From: DUUI01 sp964345765
GTDB lineage: Bacteria > Bacillota_I > Bacilli_A > Erysipelotrichales > Erysipelotrichaceae
DNA length: 31,326 nt
Reading direction: 5' to 3'
Assembly (NCBI GenBank): GCA_964345765.1
Contig: CAYFSJ010000016.1
Location: 1-31,326 of the forward strand
A program made the position numbers and the translations under genes. This document shows, piece by piece, positions 1 through 6,610 of the stretch. The notes under the pieces are model-generated. The model was not told where the DNA came from. It searched no databases and was given only the letters and a program-made list of their open reading frames with translations. Position 1 is the first letter of the stretch; each line of letters begins with the position of its first letter.

Positions 1-1508
1 TCCCACTCAATACTACCAGGAGGTTTCATGGTAATGTCATAGACAACACGATTAATCCCTTCAACTTCGCTCGTAATACGATTAGAAATTCTTCTTAGTA
101 AATTATATGGGATATCCGCAAAATTAGCGGTCATTGCATCCCTAGAATGAACAGCCCTAATCGCAACCACATGCTCATAAGATCGTTTATTATCCTTAAT
201 ACCAACTGTTTGAAGAGGAGTAATAATCGTAAAATACTGCCAAATATTAAGGTTTTGTTTCTGAATTTCCTCACGAAGAATTAAATCAGATTCCTTCACC
301 ATTCGTAACTTATCCTGAGTTACTTCTCCAATAACTCTAATCCCTAAACCAGGACCAGGGAAAGGTTGTCGATTAACAAAGTAATCTGGTAAACCTAAAC
401 CACTACCTACTTTTCGCACTTCATCTTTAAAAAGGTATTTAAGAGGTTCAACCAACTCAAACCCTAACTCTTCGGGTAAACCACCTACATTATGATGTGA
501 CTTAATAATATTCTCTTTATTTGATTCAATCACATCAGAATAGATAGTCCCCTGAGCTAAGTATTTAACACCCTCAAGTTTCTTAGCCTCTTCCTTAAAG
601 ACCTCAATAAACTCATTACCAATAATTTTACGCTTCTGTTCAGGATCAGTAACTCCTTTAAGCTTATCTAAGAAACGCTGTCTAGCATCAATAACAATCA
701 GATTCAAATCAAACTGTTCTTCAAAAGCTTCCTTAACCTGTCTTACCTCATGTTTTCTCATTAAACCATGATCAACAAAAACAGCCGTCAACTGATTACC
801 AATTGCCTTAGAAATCAAAGCAGCAACAACACTAGAATCTACACCACCAGATAGACCTAAGATAACACGATCATCTTTTACTTGTTCTTGAATCTCTTTA
901 ATCTGTTGTTCAATAAACTTTTCCACCGTAAAGTTCTTTTCAACTTTACAAACATTTTCAATAAAGTTCTTAATCAAAATCTTACCATTAGGTCGATCAT
1001 TGACTTCAGGATGAAATTGAACACCATAAATGTCTTTTTCTTTATGCTTAATAATCGCATAAGGACTCTTATCTGTGTGACCAAGACTCTCAAATTCTTC
1101 AGGTAGTTTAGTCACAACATCATAATGTTCCATATGGAAAAGTTCTTGTTTATTTAAATTGTCTATTAAAGGTGAATCTTGAGTAAAATTAACCAACTGT
1201 AAATCTCGCTCAATTCCATTAAGACGAGTCACATCCCCACCAAAATGATGAGCCAAAAGTTGAATTCCATAACAGATACCCAAAACCGGAATCCCCAAAT
1301 CAAGGATTTCTTGGTTTAACTGCTTAGAACCCTCCTCATAGACATGGTCACTAGAACCACTAAGAATAATTCCCTTAGCATCTTTCAACTCATTCACATC
1401 CACATCATATGGGAGCAATAAGCTAAAGACATCCAAGTCTCTCACCATCTCAACAATATCTTGAGTATACTTTGAACCATAGTCTAAAACGATAATTTTA
1501 TCGGCCAT
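1..1508 (-). CDS. guaA: GMP synthase (glutamine-hydrolysing), C-terminus just cut
   Basis: Amidates XMP to GMP with glutamine and ATP, the last step of guanine nucleotide synthesis. Reading from ATG at 1508 gives MADKIIVLDYGSKYTQDIVE, the class I glutamine amidotransferase start. The amidotransferase nucleophile lies in GICYGIQLLAHHFGG (Cys79), and the ATP pyrophosphatase P-loop LGLSGGVDSS sits around residues 218-227. The last readable residues, RVVYDITMKPPGSIEW, are the usual GuaA C-terminus, so only about one codon and the stop lie outside the window (502 full codons visible). Both motifs and the C-terminus are in the same frame as the start. The gene overlaps the end of guaB by 11 bases, and its ribosome site (GGAGG) lies inside guaB, so the two genes are co-transcribed and probably translationally coupled. 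Confidence is very high. Confidence 0.96.
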   Translation of the reverse strand, partial: MADKIIVLDYGSKYTQDIVEMVRDLDVFSLLLPYDVDVNELKDAKGIILSGSSDHVYEEGSKQLNQEILDLGIPVLGICYGIQLLAHHFGGDVTRLNGIERDLQLVNFTQDSPLIDNLNKQELFHMEHYDVVTKLPEEFESLGHTDKSPYAIIKHKEKDIYGVQFHPEVNDRPNGKILIKNFIENVCKVEKNFTVEKFIEQQIKEIQEQVKDDRVILGLSGGVDSSVVAALISKAIGNQLTAVFVDHGLMRKHEVRQVKEAFEEQFDLNLIVIDARQRFLDKLKGVTDPEQKRKIIGNEFIEVFKEEAKKLEGVKYLAQGTIYSDVIESNKENIIKSHHNVGGLPEELGFELVEPLKYLFKDEVRKVGSGLGLPDYFVNRQPFPGPGLGIRVIGEVTQDKLRMVKESDLILREEIQKQNLNIWQYFTIITPLQTVGIKDNKRSYEHVVAIRAVHSRDAMTANFADIPYNLLRRISNRITSEVEGINRVVYDITMKPPGSIEW

Positions 1509-2634
1509 GATAATTAGGTGCCTCCTTTACAATCGTAACATCATGTGGGTGACTCTCCTTTAAGCCGCTACCAGAAATTAACACAAAACGGGATTTAATC
1601 TTTAATTCTTCAATCGTACTACAGCCACAATAGCCCATACCAGATCTTAGACCACCCACCATTTGATAGCAGGTATCCTTCATCGGACCCTTGTAGGGAA
1701 CAGTCGCCTCAATACCCTCAGGAACCAGTTTATTCAATTCTTTCACTCCCCCTTGGAAATAACGATCGGAAGAACCTCTTTGCATAGCCGTAAGTGAACC
1801 CATACCAACATATGACTTAACCTTCTTGCCATAAACTTCCATCACTTCTCCAGGCGTTTCTTGTGTTCCAGCAAACAAACCACCCAGCATCACACAGTCA
1901 GCCCCAGCAGCTAACGCCTTCACAATATCCCCTGATTGAGTGATACCACCATCAGCAACAATACCAACATCATATAATTTAGCCACTTGATACACATCAC
2001 TAATGGCCGTAAGTTGTGGAACACCCACACCAGACACCACTCGAGTGGTACAAATCGAACCAGGACCAACGCCCACTTTCACACAAGTCGCTCCAGCATA
2101 AATTAAGTCAGTCGCAGCCTGAGCCGAAATAATGTTACCAGCCATAATATCCAAATCAGGAAATTCAGTCGAGATTGCCTTCACTGTATCAATAATTCCC
2201 TTAGAATGACCATGCGCTGAATCCACAGTAATAATATCCACACCCGCATCAACTAATGCTTGGACACGCTTAATCGTTTCCTGTCCAACACCAACCGCAG
2301 CACCAGCCAACAATTGACCATTTGAATCAACACATGCCGACTCTGAACTAGGCTTTGTTTGTTTAACATGTCTTACCATTTCAGCCTGATTGTCAATAGG
2401 CATATTCTTATGAATAATCCCTAAGCCACCCTCCTGAGACATCGCAATTGCCATCGTCTGTTCAGTGACCGTATCCATTGCGGCAGACAATAACGGTATG
2501 TTCAATTTAATCTTTTTGGTTAATTGAGTATGCACCTCAACATTACTAGGTACAACTGTCGAATAATCCGGTACTAACAAGACATCATCAAAAGTGACCC
2601 CTTGTTTTATAATCTTTCCATTTAAAGAATCCAT
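1498..2634 (-). CDS. guaB: IMP dehydrogenase, short form without CBS domains
   Basis: Oxidises IMP to XMP with NAD, the committed step to GMP. The catalytic loop GPGSICTTRVV puts the nucleophile at Cys195, and GGLRSGMGYCG and the flap motif MQRGSSDRY are present. I start at ATG 2634 (MDSLNGKIIK), which follows GGGAGAG; a longer in-frame start at 2670 adds 12 unlikely residues. The protein is 378 aa, about 110 shorter than the usual 485-490. The Bateman (two-CBS) insertion is absent: the strand ending MVRHVKQTKP runs within about 20 residues into LLAGAAVGVG. CBS-less IMPDHs are known, for example in Borrelia, and should lack allosteric control by ATP or GTP through the Bateman module. I see no purine riboswitch or PurR-like site in the short leader. 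Directly followed by guaA. Confidence 0.95.
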   Translation of the reverse strand: MDSLNGKIIKQGVTFDDVLLVPDYSTVVPSNVEVHTQLTKKIKLNIPLLSAAMDTVTEQTMAIAMSQEGGLGIIHKNMPIDNQAEMVRHVKQTKPSSESACVDSNGQLLAGAAVGVGQETIKRVQALVDAGVDIITVDSAHGHSKGIIDTVKAISTEFPDLDIMAGNIISAQAATDLIYAGATCVKVGVGPGSICTTRVVSGVGVPQLTAISDVYQVAKLYDVGIVADGGITQSGDIVKALAAGADCVMLGGLFAGTQETPGEVMEVYGKKVKSYVGMGSLTAMQRGSSDRYFQGGVKELNKLVPEGIEATVPYKGPMKDTCYQMVGGLRSGMGYCGCSTIEELKIKSRFVLISGSGLKESHPHDVTIVKEAPNYHGR

Positions 2635-2689
2635 GATCTCTCCCTCACTTGCTTTAATATAGATTATCACAAAATTTCTTTCTAGGTAT

Positions 2690-2717
2690 AAAAAAAATTA
2701 GAAGCAGTTGCTTCTAA
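2690..2717 (-). terminator. Rho-independent terminator of the pyrophosphatase-like gene
   Basis: On the minus strand TTAGAAGCA pairs perfectly with TGCTTCTAA, followed by a run of eight T. The TAG stop of the gene at 2714 lies inside the stem. It separates this gene from guaB downstream, so guaB probably has its own promoter between about 2640 and 2690. Confidence 0.85.
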
Positions 2718-3103
2718 TCATCCATTGCCCACTGAGGGACATATTCATTTCTACGAATTAAAACCGTTTTTTGGAAAGCAGTTTGATTTAAAAACTCCAA
2801 ACAAGCCATCTGTTCTTGTTCGCTACATCCAATCAAACATTTAATATCCATTCCCTTTTGTAAGATATCAACACCCACAATAATTGCATCACAACGCTTA
2901 TTTGGTAATGACCCTCTAAAAGCACGTGTCACAATTGAATCTTCCTTATCAGGATCAGTAAGGTATCCATATTCCATCGGATAAACTAAGTTTGGGTACT
3001 GGGGATGTATATCTCCCTGACTACGAATTAGTTTATAGTCTAAAGACAAAATAAGAGTATCAAGTTTTTGCCAAAAATAGGCATTGTTCATAATCTGTTC
3101 CAT
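2714..3103 (-). CDS. Small inorganic pyrophosphatase-like protein
   Basis: A 129-aa cytosolic protein with no signal peptide or membrane segment. The middle reads HPQYPNLVYPMEYGYLTDP, which resembles the YPxxYGYI segment of class A inorganic pyrophosphatases, followed by DAIIVGVDILQ and an LIGCSEQE segment. A family of similarly short proteins in Clostridia-type genomes is commonly annotated inorganic pyrophosphatase; that link is from memory of the family. The acidic DxDxxD triad that binds metal in true class A enzymes is not recognisable, so enzymatic activity is uncertain. The start at 3103 follows GAGG with good spacing. The gene is a single transcription unit: its own promoter is at 3123-3151 and its own terminator at 2690-2717. 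It could instead be a nucleotide-binding relative of the fold. Confidence 0.62.
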   Translation of the reverse strand: MEQIMNNAYFWQKLDTLILSLDYKLIRSQGDIHPQYPNLVYPMEYGYLTDPDKEDSIVTRAFRGSLPNKRCDAIIVGVDILQKGMDIKCLIGCSEQEQMACLEFLNQTAFQKTVLIRRNEYVPQWAMDD

Positions 3104-3122
3104 TCATATCCTCGCTTTAGAT

Positions 3123-3151
3123 ATTATACATTGAAACTCCTTTTCTGTAAA
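3123..3151 (-). promoter_or_regulatory. Sigma-A-type promoter of the pyrophosphatase-like gene
   Basis: On the minus strand: -35 TTTACA (3146-3151), spacer of exactly 17, -10 TATAAT (3123-3128) preceded by TG at the extended position. A short leader with GAGG before the ATG at 3103 follows. Confidence 0.75.
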
Positions 3152-3180
3152 CGAAATAGATGACTTTCAAGGTATAAATC

Positions 3181-3214
3181 AAAAAAAGTAACAAAATTAA
3201 ACATTTGTCACTTT
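3181..3214 (-). terminator. Terminator-like hairpin between two divergent genes
   Basis: On the minus strand AAAGTGACAAA pairs with TTTGTTACTTT (11 pairs, one G-T) around an 8-nt loop, and the stem runs into seven T. It ends no gene on its own strand. It lies just upstream of the pyrophosphatase-like promoter and just behind the sortase promoter. It would stop minus-strand transcripts that run antisense through the sortase gene. It could also be an operator-like inverted repeat. Confidence 0.5.
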
Positions 3215-3245
3215 CTTTCATGTAATAAAATGTCATTTAATAACA

Positions 3246-3274
3246 TTGCACTTTAAACTCAGAACATTTATAAT
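3246..3274 (+). promoter_or_regulatory. Sortase promoter, predicted leaderless
   Basis: -35 TTGCAC (3246-3251), spacer of exactly 17, -10 TATAAT (3269-3274). The ATG of the sortase gene starts at 3281, which is position +1 if -7 is the last base of the -10 box. No room is left for a Shine-Dalgarno, so the mRNA should be leaderless. Confidence 0.75.
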
Positions 3275-3280
3275 AACCCT

Positions 3281-3979
3281 ATGAAAAGAAAATTACAACT
3301 CGTCATCGGATTAATTTTGATACTATTAGGAGTCGTCCTATTAGCACTACCACGCCTATCAACACAGATGATTAAAAATGAATCTGGACAAGCGCTCCAA
3401 CGTTTAGAACAAATTAATCCTCAACAACTTAGAGATAATGCCCAAAAGGAAGTTGAATTTGACTTTGACGTCATCGACTCAATCAATGTCCAAGACACCT
3501 TCACCGGCGGTCTTTCAAGAAATATTCTAGGTAGTCAAAGTTTAATCGATAAATACGAACAAGATATGGTCGGACAATTAATCATCGAAGAACTCAACAT
3601 TGATTTAGCCATTTATAACGGAATCAATAATGAGAAACTTCTCATTGGTTCAACCACAATGAAACCAGGACAAGTTATGGGTCAAGGGAATTATTCAATC
3701 TCAAGTCATTACACTGATGGAAGAGATGTTTTATTCAACCGACTACCCGACATCAAAACAGGCATGGTCGTCAAAATCACCGACAAAGAAACTGTCTATG
3801 AATATGTTATCTACGAAACAGCCTTAGTCGATGTGACAGCCACCTATCTTATTGAAGACGCTCAAGCAAATCAACACGGTTCTCCAATCATTTCATTAAT
3901 GAGCTGTTATTATTTCAATTATCCAGATCAACGATGGTTTGCCTTCGGAGAACTCGTCAATACTTATCCATATCAATAG
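3281..3979 (+). CDS. Class A-like sortase
   Basis: Membrane-anchored cysteine transpeptidase that cleaves LPXTG-type sorting signals and links surface proteins to the cell wall. Residues 1-4 are basic and about 6-24 form one transmembrane anchor, giving the N-in, catalytic-domain-out topology of sortases. The catalytic His is in SISSHYTDGRDVLFNRL (His143), the Cys in ISLMSCYYF (Cys209; the family motif is TLxTC), and the Arg in DQRWFAFGEL (Arg218). A residue 60-100 linker is fairly acidic. The gene stands alone with its own promoter and terminator and no substrate gene beside it, so it is probably a housekeeping sortase. The protein terminus at 31203-31326 may carry a sorting-signal-like end. 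The start has no ribosome site and is predicted leaderless. Presence of a sortase implies a peptidoglycan wall and argues against a wall-less Mollicute. Confidence 0.9.
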   Translation: MKRKLQLVIGLILILLGVVLLALPRLSTQMIKNESGQALQRLEQINPQQLRDNAQKEVEFDFDVIDSINVQDTFTGGLSRNILGSQSLIDKYEQDMVGQLIIEELNIDLAIYNGINNEKLLIGSTTMKPGQVMGQGNYSISSHYTDGRDVLFNRLPDIKTGMVVKITDKETVYEYVIYETALVDVTATYLIEDAQANQHGSPIISLMSCYYFNYPDQRWFAFGELVNTYPYQ

Positions 3980-4001
3980 CCTAGTAGTAGGCTATTTTTT
4001 T
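3977..4001 (+). terminator. Rho-independent terminator of the sortase gene
   Basis: TAGCCTA, loop GTAG, TAGGCTA, then seven T. The TAG stop codon of the sortase gene forms the first three bases of the stem. There is no T-run on the minus strand, so it should not terminate the convergent DUF554 gene. Confidence 0.88.
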
Positions 4002-4357
4002 AATTTAAAAGTAGAATCACAATATAATATAAAATTGGACCCAACAACGCCGGTAAGTAATTAGCAACCCTAAGTTTTAAAATACCCAATAAATCAAGCG
4101 ACATCGCAAAGATTAATAAAGAACCAATAGCNNNNNNNNNNNNNNNNNNNNNNNNNNNNNNNNNNNNNNNNNNNNNNNNNNNNNNNNNNNNNNNNNNNNN
4201 NNNNNNNNNNNNNNNNNNNNNNNNNNNNNNNCGCAATACACAAATTAGCAATAATAAGCATTCCAGACACTTGTTCTTCATTCACAAATTTCTTTAGGTA
4301 TTGGCTAAAAAATCCCCCACCAATTATTCCCAGCATGTTTAATAATATATAAAACAT
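4000..4357 (-). CDS. DUF554 family membrane protein, interrupted by an assembly gap
   Basis: The N-terminal 42 residues (MFYILLNMLGIIGGGFFSQY...) resemble the start of DUF554 (YdfK/YqgA) proteins. After the gap the C-terminal 43 residues contain AIGSLLIFAMSLDLLGILKL and RVANYLPALLGPILYY, which match the family's GGxLILGIGLxLL and KIRVxNxLPA end. DUF554 proteins are multi-helix inner-membrane proteins of unknown function, usually about 225-235 aa. Only about 85 residues are visible, and the two halves are in different frames across the 100 N, so the true missing piece is probably several hundred bases. The start is 3 nt after the stop of the broken M20 gene, with AAAGG inside that gene, so the two form one transcript. 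No terminator with a T-run follows on this strand. Confidence 0.75.
4132..4231. other. Assembly gap, 100 N
   Basis: Exactly 100 N, the usual placeholder for a scaffold gap of unknown size. It lies inside the DUF554 gene and does not preserve its reading frame. Confidence 0.99.
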
Positions 4358-4360
4358 AGA

Positions 4361-5530
4361 CTAACCTTTTAAATAATCTAAGACACTCTGAACTTCTACT
4401 TTTATACCCGCTTCAAAAGCATCTTCATCAATCATAAACTTTGGATGGTGATTCGCATATTCAAAGCCATCTTTAGCAAGTCCACCACCCAGTTGAATAT
4501 AAGTACTAGGAGCCACTTGTTGATAATAGGCAAAATCCTCACTCGCCGTAATCAAAGGTGCATCAAACACTTTGTCCTCACCCAACACTTTTTGAGCACT
4601 CGCCTTAATCTGAGCACTTAACGCTTTATCATTAACCACCGCAGGATAAGAATGTTGATAATCTAATTCATAAGTCGCTTGATAGTAATCACAAATATTA
4701 TGAATCATTCTCTTAATCGTCTCAGTGATCTTCTCTCTTGTCTTTTCATTTGTTGTCCGGATATTACCACTTAAATAAGCCGTATCCGCAATCACATTAG
4801 GAGCAACACCAACCCTAAACTCACCAATTGTTATAACAGCTAATTCATCAGGCGGACAGATTCTAGAGACAATTGTCTGAAGTTGACTCACAATTAGACT
4901 CCCCACAATAATCGGATCAATCCCTAAATGTGGCATCGACCCATGAGAACCCTTGCCTTAAATCTTTAATGAAAAACCATCAGCTGCTGTCGTTGTTGGA
5001 CCCTCAGGTTTCAAATGAATCGTCCCAACTTCTTTATCAGTTATTATATGTAGACCTAAAACAGCATCGACATCGTCCAATAATCCGGTCTTAACAATTT
5101 CTATCGCACCACCAGGATTTAATTCTTCAGCATGTTGAAAAATAAACTTAACCGTCCCATGAAGCTTATCCTTTAAAGTCGACAAGACATGAACAGACCC
5201 TAGTAACATGGCCGTATGCGTATCATGACCACAAGTATGCGCCACATTATCAACTTTAGAAGCAAACTCTAAGCCACTCTCTTCCTGCATCGGTAGTGCA
5301 TCCATATCAGCGCGCAACAAAATAATCTTACCAGGAATATCTCCTTTAATAGTAGCAAGGACACTTGTCTGAGTTGGACGAACAATCTCAACATGATCTA
5401 TTTCCGTTAAAATCGATTCAACATAATCAGCCGTATTAAATTTCTTAAACGAAAGTTCAGGATACTGATGAATATGTCATCTGTATTCAATCACTTTTTG
5501 AATTGGTATTGTATTTATCCAGTTATTCAT
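4361..5530 (-). pseudogene. M20 family amidohydrolase, two in-frame stops
   Basis: Reading from ATG 5530 to TAG 4361 gives 390 codons in one frame, the normal length of an M20D amidohydrolase (amino-acid or diaminopimelate deacylase, hippurate hydrolase group). Two stops interrupt it: TGA at codon 18 (5477-5479), inside YR*HIHQYPELSF, and TAA at codon 191 (4958-4960), inside GFSLKI*GKGSHGSMPHLG. There is no frameshift. Metal-site motifs are intact: HTCGHDTHTAMLLG, HAEELNPGGA and NHHPKFMIDEDAFEAG. Each stop could come from one C-to-T change (CGA to TGA at the usual RR position; CAA to TAA). A ribosome site (AGAAGG) and a -10 TATAAT (5549-5554) survive. The pattern suggests recent loss, or errors in the assembly. 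A shortened product from the internal ATG at 4936 would lack the first metal ligands. Confidence 0.85.
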
Positions 5531-5567
5531 TGTAACCTTCTTGTCCTTATTATACTCTTAAGTGTAT

Positions 5568-5591
5568 AAAAAAACTCGGTAAGACCGAGTT
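5568..5591 (-). terminator. Rho-independent terminator of cysK
   Basis: On the minus strand AACTCGGT, loop CTT, ACCGAGTT, then a run of T. The last stem base overlaps the TAA stop of cysK. Confidence 0.9.
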
Positions 5592-6520
5592 TAATCAAAT
5601 AAAATAGTCGATAAGTAACGATCACCACTATCTGGTAAGATCACAACAATGTTCTTATCCTTGAATTCATCACGCTTCGCAATTTCCATAGCAGCATGTA
5701 ATGCAGCACCCGAAGAGATACCCACAAAGAATCCTTCTTTATTCGCCAATAATCGAGCAGCATCAACCGCTTGTTGATCTGACACTTGAATGACTTCATC
5801 ATATACTTCAGTATTTAAGATAGCTGGAATAAAACCTGCCCCAATTCCTTGAATCTTATGTTTACCAGGCTGTTCACCAGATAGAACAGCAGAAGTCGAT
5901 GGTTCAACAGCCACAACATAAGGTTTTATCCCCTTCTCATTTAAGTACTTAATCGTACCTGTAATGGTCCCACCAGTACCAATACCACTTACAAATACAT
6001 CAACTTGAGCCTCTAAATCAGCCTCTAATTCAGGACCAGTCGTCTCATAATGCGCCTTAACATTAGCTTGATTATCAAATTGGCTAGGAATAAAAATTGA
6101 ATCATCTGCTTCTTGCATTTCTAAAGCTTTCGCAATGGCCCCTTTCATACCTAACGCTCCATCAGTTAATTCAAACTCTGCGCCATATGCACTCATAAAT
6201 TTACGTCTTTCAACACTCATCGTATCTGGCATCACTAATGTGACTGGATAGCCTTTAGCACGACCTAATGCTGCCAAACCAATTCCTGTATTTCCAGAAG
6301 TTGCCTCAACAATTTTAGAACCAGCTTTCAGTACTCCAGCCTCTTCTGCAGCTTCAATCATACTCTTAGCAATACGATCCTTAACACTCCCCGCTGGATT
6401 GAGGTATTCTATTTTACCAATCACATTTCCTTTTAACTGATTTTCTTCAATTAAATTATTAAACTGAACTACCGGTGTTTGACCCACTAGTTCATAAATG
6501 TTTTGTTTTATCTTTGACAT
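5591..6520 (-). CDS. cysK: Cysteine synthase (O-acetylserine sulfhydrylase)
   Basis: Makes L-cysteine from O-acetylserine and sulfide with pyridoxal phosphate, in the cytosol. The PLP lysine lies in NPAGSVKDR (Lys47; most relatives have NPGGSVKDR), the substrate-binding loop is TSGNTG (74-79), and the phosphate-binding loop is SGIGTGGTITG. The serine near the C-terminus (LPDSGDRYLSTILFD) fits CysK and CysM types; 309 aa is the family length. The start follows GGAGG, and an extended -10 (TGG TAAAAT) lies about 30 nt upstream. It is a single-gene unit with its own terminator. No serine acetyltransferase gene is adjacent, so the source of O-acetylserine is not shown here. No T-box or S-box leader is visible. 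Confidence 0.95.
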   Translation of the reverse strand: MSKIKQNIYELVGQTPVVQFNNLIEENQLKGNVIGKIEYLNPAGSVKDRIAKSMIEAAEEAGVLKAGSKIVEATSGNTGIGLAALGRAKGYPVTLVMPDTMSVERRKFMSAYGAEFELTDGALGMKGAIAKALEMQEADDSIFIPSQFDNQANVKAHYETTGPELEADLEAQVDVFVSGIGTGGTITGTIKYLNEKGIKPYVVAVEPSTSAVLSGEQPGKHKIQGIGAGFIPAILNTEVYDEVIQVSDQQAVDAARLLANKEGFFVGISSGAALHAAMEIAKRDEFKDKNIVVILPDSGDRYLSTILFD

Positions 6521-6585
6521 AATTGCCTCCTATTAACATTGTAATTTTACCATATCAACAATTATCTCGGTTTAATTACGCACCA

Positions 6586-6610
6586 AAAGAAAAGAACCAT
6601 TTCGGTCCTT
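6586..6610 (-). terminator. Rho-independent terminator of the first CNNM/CorC gene
   Basis: On the minus strand AAGGACC, loop GAAAT, GGTTCTT (one G-T pair), then TTCTTTTGG. The stem overlaps the TAA stop at 6609. Confidence 0.7.

Noticed and set aside
882..1106. 74-aa ORF on the plus strand
   Set aside because: Opposite-strand shadow of guaA, with no ribosome site and no family resemblance.
2635..2690. Purine riboswitch before guaB
   Set aside because: The leader is too short (about 50 nt) and shows no three-way-junction pattern.
5477..5479. TGA read as tryptophan (genetic code 4)
   Set aside because: The other proteins use TGG for Trp, and maf, coaD, GNAT, PAP2 and DUF4236 genes end on TGA, several in ATGA overlaps. 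A second stop (TAA) in the same gene also cannot be explained by code 4.
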